Assembly (NCBI GenBank): GCA_045655865.1
Contig: JAZOQB010000042.1
Location: 1 to 17,214 of the forward strand
Reading direction: 5' to 3'
DNA length: 17,214 bases
Source of the DNA: RGIG5579 sp045655865
GTDB lineage: Bacteria > Bacillota > Clostridia > Oscillospirales > SIG627
Of the stretch, positions 1 through 6,194 are shown in pieces. The position numbers and the translations under genes are program-made. Each line of letters starts with the position of its first letter. Position 1 is the stretch's first letter. The notes beneath the pieces were generated by a model, which did no database searches, was not told where the DNA came from, and saw only the letters and a list, made by a program, of their open reading frames with translations.

Positions 1-180
1 CATGATCTGCGACCCTGTGGAGACGGCGGAAACGTCCGCGGCGTTGGAAAATTTTCCCACTACCAAAAGATCCACCGCGCCGTACATAGCCTGCAGAAAC
101 AAGGTGAATAAAACCGGCATGGCAAAACGCATGAGCTGAGAGAGAATCTTTCCTTCTGTAAAATTCAAATTGTCCTTCAT
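1..180 (-). CDS. MATE-family multidrug/cation exporter, N-terminal fragment
   Basis: Only the first 60 codons are in the window; the gene continues past the left edge. The ATG at 178-180 opens a protein beginning MKDNLNFTEGKILSQLMRFA, then a hydrophobic segment containing MPVLFTLFLQ and the short motif GAVDLLVVGKF. This order (short acidic start, first membrane helix, then a Y/G-x-VD-x-x-VG-x-F turn) is typical of MATE (NorM/DinF-like) exporters, which use Na+ or H+ gradients to expel cationic drugs across the cytoplasmic membrane. A purine-rich stretch (GGAAAAG) lies upstream of the ATG, a weak ribosome binding site. The preceding minus-strand gene ends in a terminator, so this is probably a separate transcript, although I see no clear promoter. 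Family assignment is fairly sure; substrate is unknown. Confidence 0.8.
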   Translation of the reverse strand, partial: MKDNLNFTEGKILSQLMRFAMPVLFTLFLQAMYGAVDLLVVGKFSNAADVSAVSTGSQIM

Positions 181-230
181 ATTGTTTTCTTTTCCATTTC
201 TGAGTTTAATAGTCAAAATAATCCGTCTGC

Positions 231-275
231 AAAGAAAAAAGCCCCGCAAGGAAGTATCCTCCCTATTCGCAGGGC
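231..275 (-). terminator. Intrinsic terminator of the SGNH hydrolase gene
   Basis: Read on minus, an imperfect stem (GCCCTGC near 275 pairing with GCGGGGC at 241-247, with a smaller inner GGA/TCC stem) is followed by TTTTTTCTTT. It lies 20 bases past the hydrolase stop codon. Confidence 0.75.
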
Positions 276-294
276 ACATTTTCTTAATCTTATG

Positions 295-1326
295 TCAGTT
301 CCAAGCCCGTTCCAAAAGATCCCTCACTGCCTGGGCCATATACCAAAAGCCAAGGTCGTTGGGGTGGCATCCGTCCACGGTTCCGTCACCGTCCCGCACC
401 ATACTTTGTCCGTCCAAAAAGTAAACGTTTTTGTCTCCTTTGGAAAGAGCGTCCAGATACGTTCTCATGATAATTGCCCGGTTTTTCTCTAGATCGTCAC
501 CGCAGCGGTTCGGGCGAGAAAGCAATAAAATAGGCAAATCAGGATTCTTCTCCCGGATGGTATAAAACATGGCGGCATGAGTATTATGTAAAAACTCCGG
601 GTGGCGCGCGTTATGATCGTAATCATACACAAAGGCAGACATAGAAAGCCCTGCGATATACTCTGCCATGGGCGGATCACCCGTAGCGTTTCCGGAAAAT
701 CCCAGGTTAATATGGTCGCAGTCCAGCATCCGAGAGACCTTTGCCTCATAGCTGTTTCCGGGTCGGGAGGCACAACCGCCCTGGGTAATGGAAGAACCGT
801 AATACACCACCGGTTTTTGGATCCGATATTCCTTGCCGAAAGAAAGCTTGGAACCCTCTTTGATCCCTATCTCCAATTTCACAACACCGGTATATAAAGG
901 AAGATGGATCAAAAGATCCCTCATAGCACTGCCTTTCAGCTTAACCGTGGCAGAATAAAAATCATCCACGCCAAAACGAGGGACAAACGTACCTGCATAG
1001 AGCGAATCCGCGTAAAGATCCAGGCCCACGCTTCCGGTGATGGCACAGTGAGCCATTCTGCTGCGATTGCGAAGATGGGCGCGAATGGCGATCTCCGAGG
1101 AGTCACTTTGAAACCGCACCCGTCCGCCGGCGGTATGAGTATTCAGCTTTGCCAGATCGTCATTGACGGACTCGGCAACGTCCGTCGGACAACGAACGAA
1201 TCCTTCCGGAGTGTGAATCAGGCCGTATACACGAAAGGGAGACTCCAGACAATCGTACCAGGCAAATCCGTTTTCGTCTGCGTCATGAACTGCCAAATTT
1301 CGATCCAATTTTTCGATTTCGCTCAT
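295..1326 (-). CDS. SGNH/GDSL-family hydrolase with GxDLY N-terminal domain
   Basis: This 343-residue protein has two parts. Residues about 10-165 form a beta-rich N-terminal domain carrying GLDLY (101-105), the hallmark of the GxDLY domain that accompanies this hydrolase family. Residues about 170-343 form the SGNH catalytic domain: block I YGSSIT (nucleophile Ser179), block II FSGN (Gly212), a D-x-N-like YDYDHN segment (235-239) and the terminal DGCHP with Asp318 and His321. Relatives are esterases or acyl hydrolases, often acting on acylated sugars; the substrate here is not known. No signal peptide is visible, so it is probably cytoplasmic. The ATG at 1324-1326 was chosen because GGAAAGGGG sits just before it; the longer in-frame start at 1377 would lie inside the upstream tRNA terminator. 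No promoter fits in the short gap to that terminator, so read-through from the tRNA operon may feed it. Confidence 0.88.
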   Translation of the reverse strand: MSEIEKLDRNLAVHDADENGFAWYDCLESPFRVYGLIHTPEGFVRCPTDVAESVNDDLAKLNTHTAGGRVRFQSDSSEIAIRAHLRNRSRMAHCAITGSVGLDLYADSLYAGTFVPRFGVDDFYSATVKLKGSAMRDLLIHLPLYTGVVKLEIGIKEGSKLSFGKEYRIQKPVVYYGSSITQGGCASRPGNSYEAKVSRMLDCDHINLGFSGNATGDPPMAEYIAGLSMSAFVYDYDHNARHPEFLHNTHAAMFYTIREKNPDLPILLLSRPNRCGDDLEKNRAIIMRTYLDALSKGDKNVYFLDGQSMVRDGDGTVDGCHPNDLGFWYMAQAVRDLLERAWN

Positions 1327-1354
1327 TTCTTCGTCCCCTTTCCTAAACGATCGT

Positions 1355-1388
1355 AAAAAAAACGACAACCTTCTCACGAAAGCTGTCG
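1355..1388 (-). terminator. Terminator of the minus-strand tRNA operon
   Basis: On minus, CGACA (1384-1388) pairs with TGTCG (1363-1367), with an inner CTT/AAG stem, followed by eight T residues. It starts 3 bases after the CCA of tRNA-Met and ends about 30 bases before the hydrolase start codon. Confidence 0.8.
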
Positions 1389-1391
1389 CTC

Positions 1392-1468
1392 TGGTAGCGG
1401 AAGTCGGATTTGAACCAACGACCTGCCGGGTATGAACCGGATGCTCTAGCCAACTGAGCTATTCCGCC
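1392..1468 (-). tRNA. tRNA-Met (CAT), elongator type
   Basis: A 77-base cloverleaf: acceptor GGCGGAA/TTCCGCT with a G1-U72 wobble, D arm GCTC/GAGC, anticodon loop TTCATAC, T arm GTTGG/CCGAC and encoded CCA. The G1-U72 pair, and the lack of a C1xA72 mismatch and of three G-C pairs in the anticodon stem, argue for elongator Met rather than initiator. A CAT anticodon modified to lysidine (Ile) is possible but less likely by similarity to clostridial tRNA-Met. Base 27 (T) faces C43, so the lowest anticodon-stem pair is mismatched. Last gene of a four-tRNA operon. Confidence 0.93.
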
Positions 1469-1503
1469 ATATGGGAAAATCCGGAAAACCGGGAAAATAC
1501 AAA

Positions 1504-1580
1504 TGGGGTGGATAATCGGATTCGAACCGACGACCTCCAGGGCCACAACCTGGCGCTCTAACCAACTGAGCTATATCCAC
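1504..1580 (-). tRNA. tRNA-His (GTG)
   Basis: Acceptor GTGGATA/TATCCAC, anticodon loop TTGTGGC (GTG), T arm with TTCGAAT, discriminator C73 and encoded CCA. The base before position 1 (1581) is G on this strand, giving the G-1:C73 pair that identifies histidine tRNAs; it is genome-encoded, as is usual in bacteria. Third gene of the minus tRNA operon. Confidence 0.95.
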
Positions 1581-1585
1581 CATAG

Positions 1586-1662
1586 TGGCGTGCTTTGAGG
1601 GATTCGAACCCCCGACCTACTGCTTAGAAGGCAGTTGCTCTATCCAGCTGAGCTAAAAGCAC
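1586..1662 (-). tRNA. tRNA-Arg (TCT)
   Basis: Acceptor GTGCTTT/AAAGCAC, D arm GCTC/GAGC, anticodon stem ACTGC/GCAGT with loop CTTCTAA (TCT, reading AGA/AGG), T arm CGGGG/CCCTC-type with TTCGAAT, discriminator G and encoded CCA. Second gene of the minus tRNA operon, only 7 bases from tRNA-Gly. Confidence 0.95.
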
Positions 1663-1669
1663 AAAAAGG

Positions 1670-1743
<74 letters not shown>

Positions 1744-1773
1744 AAATTTTCGGCCACAAAAAGCCGCCCGATT

Positions 1774-1802
1774 ATGTTATCACAACCGGAATGAAATGTC
1801 AA
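1774..1802 (-). promoter_or_regulatory. Promoter of the Gly-Arg-His-Met tRNA operon
   Basis: On minus, a perfect -35 TTGACA (1797-1802), a 17-base spacer and -10 TAACAT (1774-1779). Transcription would start about 25 bases before tRNA-Gly(TCC). Confidence 0.85.
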
Positions 1803-1875
1803 TCATTTTTTTGAAAAAAAACAGTATTTTTTCTCCACCTCCTAAAAATAATGCAAAGAAAAATAGAAAAATCCC

Positions 1876-1904
1876 TTGACAAACGCTACGGTGCAGACTA
1901 TAAT
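1876..1904 (+). promoter_or_regulatory. Consensus promoter of the Pro-Gly tRNA unit
   Basis: Both hexamers are perfect: -35 TTGACA (1876-1881), 17-base spacer, -10 TATAAT (1899-1904). The tRNA-Pro gene begins 12 bases after the -10, leaving almost no 5' leader. It is back to back with the minus-strand tRNA promoter. Confidence 0.92.
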
Positions 1905-1915
1905 GTTTAAGCTAT

Positions 1916-1991
1916 CTGGGTGTAGCGCAGATGGTAGCGCGCTACCTTGGGGTGGTAGAGGCCGTGGGTTCAAATCCCGCCACTCAGACCA
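1916..1991 (+). tRNA. tRNA-Pro (GGG)
   Basis: A 76-base cloverleaf: acceptor CTGGGTG/CACTCAG (one G-U pair), D arm GCGC/GCGC, anticodon stem CTACC/GGTAG with loop TTGGGGT (GGG, reading CCC/CCT), T loop TTCAAAT, discriminator A and encoded CCA. Proline codons written CCC are abundant in the nearby nagA and NagB-like genes. Confidence 0.95.
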
Positions 1992-1992
1992 G

Positions 1993-2023
1993 CAAATGCC
2001 GAGCCGTTTCGGCTCGGCATTTG
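1993..2023 (+). repeat. Perfect 14-bp inverted repeat between two tRNA genes
   Basis: CAAATGCCGAGCCG (1993-2006) and CGGCTCGGCATTTG (2010-2023) pair completely around a TTT loop. It begins 2 bases after the CCA of tRNA-Pro and ends 6 bases before tRNA-Gly. Only a weak T-rich tail (ATTT) follows, so it could be a leaky terminator or a stable spacer hairpin that guides end processing of the two tRNAs. Confidence 0.85.
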
Positions 2024-2029
2024 ATTTAC

Positions 2030-2103
2030 GCGGGCATAATTCATTGGTAGAATGTCAGCTTCCCAAGCTGAAAAGGCGGGTTCGATTCCCGTTGCCCGCT
2101 CCA
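2030..2103 (+). tRNA. tRNA-Gly (CCC)
   Basis: A 74-base cloverleaf: acceptor GCGGGCA/TGCCCGC, anticodon stem TCAGC/GCTGA with loop TTCCCAA (CCC, reading GGG), T loop TTCGATT, discriminator T and encoded CCA. Probably co-transcribed with tRNA-Pro. Confidence 0.95.
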
Positions 2104-2143
2104 GAGTCCTTTCTGTTCGGCCTGAATGGAACAGTTGATATAA

Positions 2144-2175
2144 GAGTCAGCCAGTGATGGTTGATTCTTTTTTTG
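2144..2175 (+). terminator. Terminator of the Pro-Gly tRNA unit
   Basis: GAGTCAGCCA (2144-2153) pairs over ten positions, with two G-T wobbles, with TGGTTGATTC (2158-2167) around a 4-base loop, followed by a run of T residues. Confidence 0.85.
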
Positions 2176-2437
2176 TAAAAACACCCCGTCGCATCTTCCG
2201 GAGAATCGGGCTGAGAGAAAATCAAAATTTCATTATTTTATGCTGAAAAGCCATGCGACTTTATGGGTATCAAACAGCATTTTCCACAGTGTTTTTTTCC
2301 TATTTTTATAAATTTTGATGGACAAAACAAAAGTGCGGCTCTTTTATTTCTTTAAAAAGTCCATGTTCCGTTGAATTATGCATTTTCCCTCCTTTCAATG
2401 TCTGCTATACTTTTCTTAGGACTTGGGGGTAAAAAGA
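2176..2437. other. Intergenic region upstream of the AraC-type regulator, with inverted repeats
   Basis: No convincing gene. The stretch is AT-rich and holds a perfect 10-bp inverted repeat (ATCAAAATTT 2221-2230 with AAATTTTGAT 2310-2319) that encloses a 6-bp pair (ATGCTG 2240-2245 with CAGCAT 2275-2280) and a 4-bp pair (2251-2254 with 2263-2266). A separate GTCGCAT/ATGCGAC pair (2188-2194, 2253-2259) would compete with them. A -10 like TATACT at 2406-2411 could start the araC transcript, but its -35 is poor, which fits an activated promoter. Confidence 0.4.
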
Positions 2438-3391
2438 ATGAATTTTTATACCGAACTGAAAATTCTCTCCTTTGAGCGAATCGCTTTCGCCCAAAGCCTG
2501 GCAACCACCCATTACCGGTATCAACTCCAAAACGAAGGATACGGCATTTACGGACAGGCGCCCAAAGGCGGCGGCATTTTAGAAATTGGATTTGTAGAAC
2601 AAAATCCCATCATTCTCACCGGAGAAAAGGGAGAATTCTGCATTGAGGAGAATTGCATCTTCATTATCCCGCCCCAATGCAGCTTTTCCGTGCGTTCCCA
2701 GACCGAAGAACTGCACCGACACACCACGGCGGAATTTCTCATCCGCTGTCAAACCAAACCGGCGGAGGGGTACGCACCGCCTTCCGGTAAAAGCGTAACG
2801 CTCCCTCTCATTATCCCTCCCTCTCCCGGTAGCCATGAGATCTTTTCTCTCATTCGCGCCATTGTCTGTGCCAAGGCCACCCAGCCGAAGCGAAGCTATT
2901 TTGAAGAGTGCGCGGACTTTATGCAACTCATTTCTAAGATCTGCGCCCAGATTCAATCCTCCAGCGATGAAGGGAGCATCTCCCCCGGCAACCGGCGTTA
3001 TTGCGACCGGGCCAAAACCTTCATTTCTGAGAATATTACAAAACGCCTCTCGGTGGGAGACGTGGCAAGCGCGGTAGGAGTGAGCAAAAACTACCTAACC
3101 AATATTTTCAGCAGCAGCGAGGGGATCCCCCTCATGGAATACATCAACCGACGAAAACTATCCTACATGACTGAGCTGATCCGCCGATACGGTCACACCC
3201 TGGCCCAAGCGGGAGAGCACGTGGGCTTTACCGACGCCAACTACATCAGCCGGATCTTTAAGCGCTATTACGGCATGACGGCAACGGAATACAAGCGAAG
3301 CAAAATCGCCCAAAGCGAAGTTCTGCCGGAGATTTCCGAAGACGCCGGATGGGAAGATTTGCCGAAAAACGTCCGTCGGTCACAAAAATAA
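2438..3391 (+). CDS. AraC/XylS-family transcriptional regulator
   Basis: A 317-residue regulator. Residues 1 to about 110 contain a beta-rich, cupin-like effector-binding region with IIPPQCSFSV (76-85). Residues about 187-288 form the AraC DNA-binding domain with two helix-turn-helix units: LSVGDVASAVGVSKNYLTNIF (204-224) and the second one ending in GFTDANYISRIFKRYYGMTATEYK (263-286), the family signature. The ATG at 2438 was chosen because GGGGG lies 8 bases upstream; a TTG at 2423 in the same frame lacks such a site. It is 18 bases upstream of the nagA-like gene on the same strand, so it probably belongs to the same operon and controls it in response to an amino-sugar compound. That regulatory link is inference from position. 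The last 25 residues form an acidic-then-basic tail without a known domain. Confidence 0.9.
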   Translation: MNFYTELKILSFERIAFAQSLATTHYRYQLQNEGYGIYGQAPKGGGILEIGFVEQNPIILTGEKGEFCIEENCIFIIPPQCSFSVRSQTEELHRHTTAEFLIRCQTKPAEGYAPPSGKSVTLPLIIPPSPGSHEIFSLIRAIVCAKATQPKRSYFEECADFMQLISKICAQIQSSSDEGSISPGNRRYCDRAKTFISENITKRLSVGDVASAVGVSKNYLTNIFSSSEGIPLMEYINRRKLSYMTELIRRYGHTLAQAGEHVGFTDANYISRIFKRYYGMTATEYKRSKIAQSEVLPEISEDAGWEDLPKNVRRSQK

Positions 3392-3409
3392 CAAACAAGG
3401 AGAAACAAT

Positions 3410-4546
3410 ATGATCGCCATTATCAACGCCACGCTGGTCATGCGGGACCACTTGATCCCGGACGCTACCCTTCTTTGCGATGAGGGAAAGATCGTGTCTT
3501 TCGGACAAAAAGTGCCGGTTCCCCAAGGCGCTCAGATCATTGACGCAGGCGGAGACTACGTAGGCCCCGGTTTTGTGGATATCCACACCCACGCAGCAGG
3601 CCCCTATTGGTTCTATGAAAATCCGAAAGAAGCGGGAAAGATCATTCTGGATCACGGTGTCACCACCGTTCTTCCCGTGGTATACTTCAGCATGGATAAG
3701 GACGCCTTTTTAAAGGCAACCCGGGACATTCAAGAATCGGTGAAAAAAGGAGATCTCCCCAACTTCGGCGGCTTTTACATGGAAGGGCCCTACATGAACC
3801 CGAAATTCGGCGCCGACCGGGAAAACAATCCCTGGGCAGGCCCCATTCAAGCCGAGGATTACATGGATATTATCCGTCAAGGCGCAAAAGACGTTCGCGT
3901 CTGGGCGTTGGCACCGGAAAGAGAGAATATTGAACAGTTCGTTATCGACTGCAAAAAGGAAAACCCCGGCGTAGTCTTCACCGTGGGTCATTCCGAAGCC
4001 ACCCCGGCTCAAATTGAAAAATTGATTCCCTACGGACTGAGAATCGGAACTCACCACACCAACGCCACCGGTACCATCGTCAACTATCCCGAGTGTCGCG
4101 GCGTTTGTGTAGATGAGGCCGTCAATTTCAACGATTCCATTTACGCCGAACTCATTTGCGACTCCAAGGGCATCCACGTCGATCCCTATATGCAGCGTCT
4201 GATCGTAAAAATCAAGGGAAGAGATCGAGTGATCCTCATTTCCGACGCCTGCATGTTTGACGGCCCCACCCCACCCGGTTACGATGGAGTGACTGATCTT
4301 TGCTTCGACTTTGCCGGCGAAATCGCCGGATCCAAGCTCACCCTGGACGTTGCCTGCCGAAATATGATGGTGCACACCGGTGCCTCCATCGTAGACGTGT
4401 TCCACTACGCCTCCTTCAATCCCGCTCAGGCAGTAGGCCTTTATGACCGAGGAGAAATCCGCGAAGGAAGCGTAGCTGACCTTGTCATCTGCGACCACAA
4501 GGTCAACGTCAAAAATGTAATTTTAAAAGGCGAGATCGTTCGCTAA
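3410..4546 (+). CDS. nagA: N-acetylglucosamine-6-phosphate deacetylase (NagA-like amidohydrolase)
   Basis: A 378-residue amidohydrolase, close to the usual NagA length. It would remove acetate from an N-acetyl amino-sugar 6-phosphate in the cytoplasm. Visible landmarks: small N-terminal beta domain, then GPGFVDIHTHAAG with metal ligands His59 and His61; FYMEGPYMNP with Glu125 (the metal-binding Glu of NagA); VGHSEAT with His194; GTHHTNAT with His215; and ILISDAC with catalytic Asp279. The C-terminal part closes the small domain (GSVADLVICD). The gene starts 18 bases after araC with a clear AAGGAG site 8 bases before the ATG. Some family positions differ (THHTNAT instead of THLFNAM), so a related N-acetyl sugar phosphate is possible. 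It is followed by the NagB-like gene, which makes the deacetylase-deaminase order of amino-sugar catabolism likely. Confidence 0.87.
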   Translation: MIAIINATLVMRDHLIPDATLLCDEGKIVSFGQKVPVPQGAQIIDAGGDYVGPGFVDIHTHAAGPYWFYENPKEAGKIILDHGVTTVLPVVYFSMDKDAFLKATRDIQESVKKGDLPNFGGFYMEGPYMNPKFGADRENNPWAGPIQAEDYMDIIRQGAKDVRVWALAPERENIEQFVIDCKKENPGVVFTVGHSEATPAQIEKLIPYGLRIGTHHTNATGTIVNYPECRGVCVDEAVNFNDSIYAELICDSKGIHVDPYMQRLIVKIKGRDRVILISDACMFDGPTPPGYDGVTDLCFDFAGEIAGSKLTLDVACRNMMVHTGASIVDVFHYASFNPAQAVGLYDRGEIREGSVADLVICDHKVNVKNVILKGEIVR

Positions 4547-4616
4547 CAACACGGATGTGTGACCGGTTTCCGGTCTGTATCAAATAAAGATCATTTATTG
4601 AAAGGAAGGTTTTCCC

Positions 4617-5591
4617 ATGAAAGACTTTATCGTCGATCCTGCAACCAAATTCAATTTTGACCCCCATGAATTTGTCCCCTTCAAGGACAAAAAGGTCTGC
4701 GAGTACGTTCGCTCTCTGAGCGGAAAAGATCTGGAGAAGCGCGAGAGCTGGTGGCATCCGGAATTTTCCGTTAAGGTAATGATGAACCCCCACCCCGTTC
4801 TCATCGCTACCTTGTTCTCCCGCCTGAAGGCGGCAAGCGAGGCCGGCAAAAGCTTTACCATGATCCTTGGCAACCCCGAGCCCGACACCTACATTCCCCT
4901 GGCACAGCTGATCAACTACTTCCAGGTTGACTGCTCCAAGGTACACCTGGTAGCAGAAGACGAGTGGGCCGATCAGGACGGCAACATCGCCCCCATCACC
5001 TACGAGGCCGGTTTTGCTCACTCCATGATCAAGTATCTGTACTATCAGATCGACCCCAAGCTGCGCATGCCCATGGAGAACGTTCACTTCCCCACTAATG
5101 CCAACATCAAGGATTATTCCAAGATCATTGACGACATCACCGAGGGCACCGGTGCAGACATCGCCTCCACCTCTCCCGGATGGGCCGGTCACATGGCTTT
5201 CGTGGATCCCATTCCCGAATTCATCGGCAGCGGCGACATTGAAGAATGGCTGAACCAGCCCGCTCAGATCGTAACCTTGCATCCCATGACCATTATGCAG
5301 AACTCCCTCAACGGCACCTTCGGTCAGTCCGGTGATATTGCCAACGTTCCCCCCAAGGCCGCAACCATCGGTCCTCTGGACGTTATGCGCGCCAAAGAGA
5401 GAATCGAAGTTCACGCTCTTGCTACCTGCGGAACCTTCTCCTCCTGGCAGAGAATGACTTCCCGTCTGTGCACCCACGGTCCCATCACTCCCTACTTGCC
5501 CAGCACCATGCTGCAAACCAAGAAGACTCAGGTTTACATCAGCGAAGAGCTGGCTGCTCCCTTCGAGTGCTGGGAAAAGGTTGGCTATTAA
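4617..5591 (+). CDS. Divergent NagB-like glucosamine-6-phosphate isomerase/deaminase
   Basis: A 324-residue protein, longer than typical NagB (about 240-270), with roughly 50 extra residues at the N terminus. The NagB/RpiA fold is recognisable by AEDEWADQDG (113-122, matching the D-E-Y segment with the proton-transfer Asp115), TSPGWAGHMAFVDP (185-198, matching G-x-D-G-H-I-A-F-N-E-P) and GPITPYLPSTMLQ (288-300, matching the C-terminal helix and lid). His192 is kept, but the Asp two residues before it is Ala190 and the following Glu is Asp197; the phosphate loop (PTG-x-TP in NagB) reads NPEPDTYIP. Deamination of glucosamine-6-phosphate is therefore uncertain. A strong AAAGGAAGG site precedes the ATG, and codon choice is very biased (CCC, AAG, ATC), suggesting high expression. 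The 70-base gap from nagA holds a small GACCGG/CCGGTC hairpin at 4561-4575. Confidence 0.8.
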   Translation: MKDFIVDPATKFNFDPHEFVPFKDKKVCEYVRSLSGKDLEKRESWWHPEFSVKVMMNPHPVLIATLFSRLKAASEAGKSFTMILGNPEPDTYIPLAQLINYFQVDCSKVHLVAEDEWADQDGNIAPITYEAGFAHSMIKYLYYQIDPKLRMPMENVHFPTNANIKDYSKIIDDITEGTGADIASTSPGWAGHMAFVDPIPEFIGSGDIEEWLNQPAQIVTLHPMTIMQNSLNGTFGQSGDIANVPPKAATIGPLDVMRAKERIEVHALATCGTFSSWQRMTSRLCTHGPITPYLPSTMLQTKKTQVYISEELAAPFECWEKVGY

Positions 5592-5617
5592 TCGAGCCCC
5601 TGAAAAAGCACAAAAAA

Positions 5618-5645
5618 GCCCAGAGAATTTCTCTGGGCTTTTTCT
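5618..5645 (+). terminator. Terminator of the araC-nagA-NagB-like operon
   Basis: GCCCAGAGA (5618-5626) pairs perfectly with TCTCTGGGC (5630-5638) around ATT, followed by TTTTTCTTT. Found 26 bases after the stop codon. Confidence 0.95.
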
Positions 5646-5656
5646 TTATCCGGGAC

Positions 5657-5700
5657 AAAGAAACACCTTTTGTCTGAAGACAAAAGGTGTTTCTTTTTTT
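5657..5700. terminator. Second, 18-bp perfect terminator shared by convergent units
   Basis: AAAGAAACACCTTTTGTC (5657-5674) pairs with its exact complement (5679-5696) around TGAA. A T run follows on plus; on minus a short TTTG tail follows. It backs up the preceding terminator and also ends the convergent tRNA-Val(GAC) transcript, whose CCA abuts it at 5700-5702. Confidence 0.9.
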
Positions 5701-5775
5701 GGTGGAGGCAAAGGGACTCGAACCCCTGACCCTTCGCACGTCAAGCGAATGCTCTACCAGCTGGGCTATACCTCC
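5700..5775 (-). tRNA. tRNA-Val (GAC)
   Basis: A 76-base cloverleaf: acceptor GGAGGTA/TGCCTCC, anticodon stem TTCGC/GCGAA with loop TTGACGT (GAC, reading GTC/GTT), T loop TTCGAGT, discriminator A and encoded CCA. A single-gene unit with its own promoter at 5806-5834. Confidence 0.95.
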
Positions 5776-5805
5776 CTATGTGGACATCTTCCATCCACGC
5801 CTGCC

Positions 5806-5834
5806 ATTCTACCATGGAACCGGATAAAAGTCAA
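5806..5834 (-). promoter_or_regulatory. Promoter of tRNA-Val(GAC)
   Basis: On minus, -35 TTGACT (5829-5834), 17-base spacer, -10 TAGAAT (5806-5811), about 30 bases before the tRNA. Confidence 0.82.
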
Positions 5835-5888
5835 GCGGCAAAACCAAATTTCTTTTTGGAGAAAAATGAAAAAAATTTGGTAAGCATC

Positions 5889-5917
5889 TTGCTTTTTTAT
5901 TTTTTCTATGTTACAAT
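5889..5917 (+). promoter_or_regulatory. Promoter of tRNA-Val(CAC)
   Basis: -35 TTGCTT (5889-5894), 17-base T-rich spacer, -10 TACAAT (5912-5917); the tRNA starts 11 bases later. Confidence 0.78.
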
Positions 5918-5928
5918 ACCAGCTGTCC

Positions 5929-6005
5929 GGAGACATAGCTCAGCTGGTTAGAGCGTACGGTTCACATCCGTAAGGTCGGGGGTTCGATCCCCTCTGTCTC
6001 CACCA
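5929..6005 (+). tRNA. tRNA-Val (CAC)
   Basis: A 77-base cloverleaf: acceptor GGAGACA/TGTCTCC, anticodon stem TACGG/CCGTA with loop TTCACAT (CAC, reading GTG), T loop TTCGATC, discriminator A and encoded CCA. Confidence 0.95.
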
Positions 6006-6052
6006 AAACCGCTTTTCCATACCAAAATGACGGATTGGGATTGCGGTTTTTT
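6006..6052 (+). terminator. Terminator after tRNA-Val(CAC)
   Basis: AAACCGC (6006-6012) pairs with GCGGTTT (6043-6049), helped by an inner CCAA/TTGG pair (6022-6025, 6035-6038), and a run of T follows. The long internal loop makes it weaker than the others, so some read-through into tRNA-Ala is plausible. Confidence 0.65.
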
Positions 6053-6076
6053 CTCAATATGGCAAACCACGATCTC

Positions 6077-6152
6077 GGGCTTGTAGCTCAGTTGGTAGAG
6101 CGCACGGTTCGCATCCGTGAGGTCGAGAGTTCGAATCTCTTCAGGTCCACCA
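6077..6152 (+). tRNA. tRNA-Ala (CGC)
   Basis: A 76-base cloverleaf: acceptor GGGCTTG/CAGGTCC with the G3-U70 pair that marks alanine tRNAs, anticodon stem CACGG/CCGTG with loop TTCGCAT (CGC, reading GCG), T loop TTCGAAT, discriminator A and encoded CCA. Its promoter is either read-through from tRNA-Val(CAC) or the weak TTGGGA-17-TATGGC at 6035-6063, which overlaps the upstream terminator. Confidence 0.95.
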
Positions 6153-6158
6153 CGAAAA

Positions 6159-6194
6159 AACGCTATTTGTCTACCAGACAGATAGCGTTCTTTT
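6159..6194 (+). terminator. Terminator after tRNA-Ala
   Basis: A 14-position stem (6159-6172 with 6176-6189; core AACGCTAT/ATAGCGTT and TGTCT/AGACA with one T-G pair) around a 3-base loop, followed by CTTTT. Confidence 0.88.

Noticed and set aside
1876..2157. A 93-codon open frame over tRNA-Pro and tRNA-Gly
   Set aside because: It begins in the promoter -35 and consists of tRNA sequence; no ribosome binding site.
3710..4498. A 262-codon open frame on minus, antisense to nagA
   Set aside because: Shadow of the real gene; no start signal or domain.
4509..5516. A 335-codon open frame on minus, antisense to the NagB-like gene
   Set aside because: Gly/Val/His-rich shadow caused by the strong codon bias of the real gene; no ribosome binding site and no recognisable domain.
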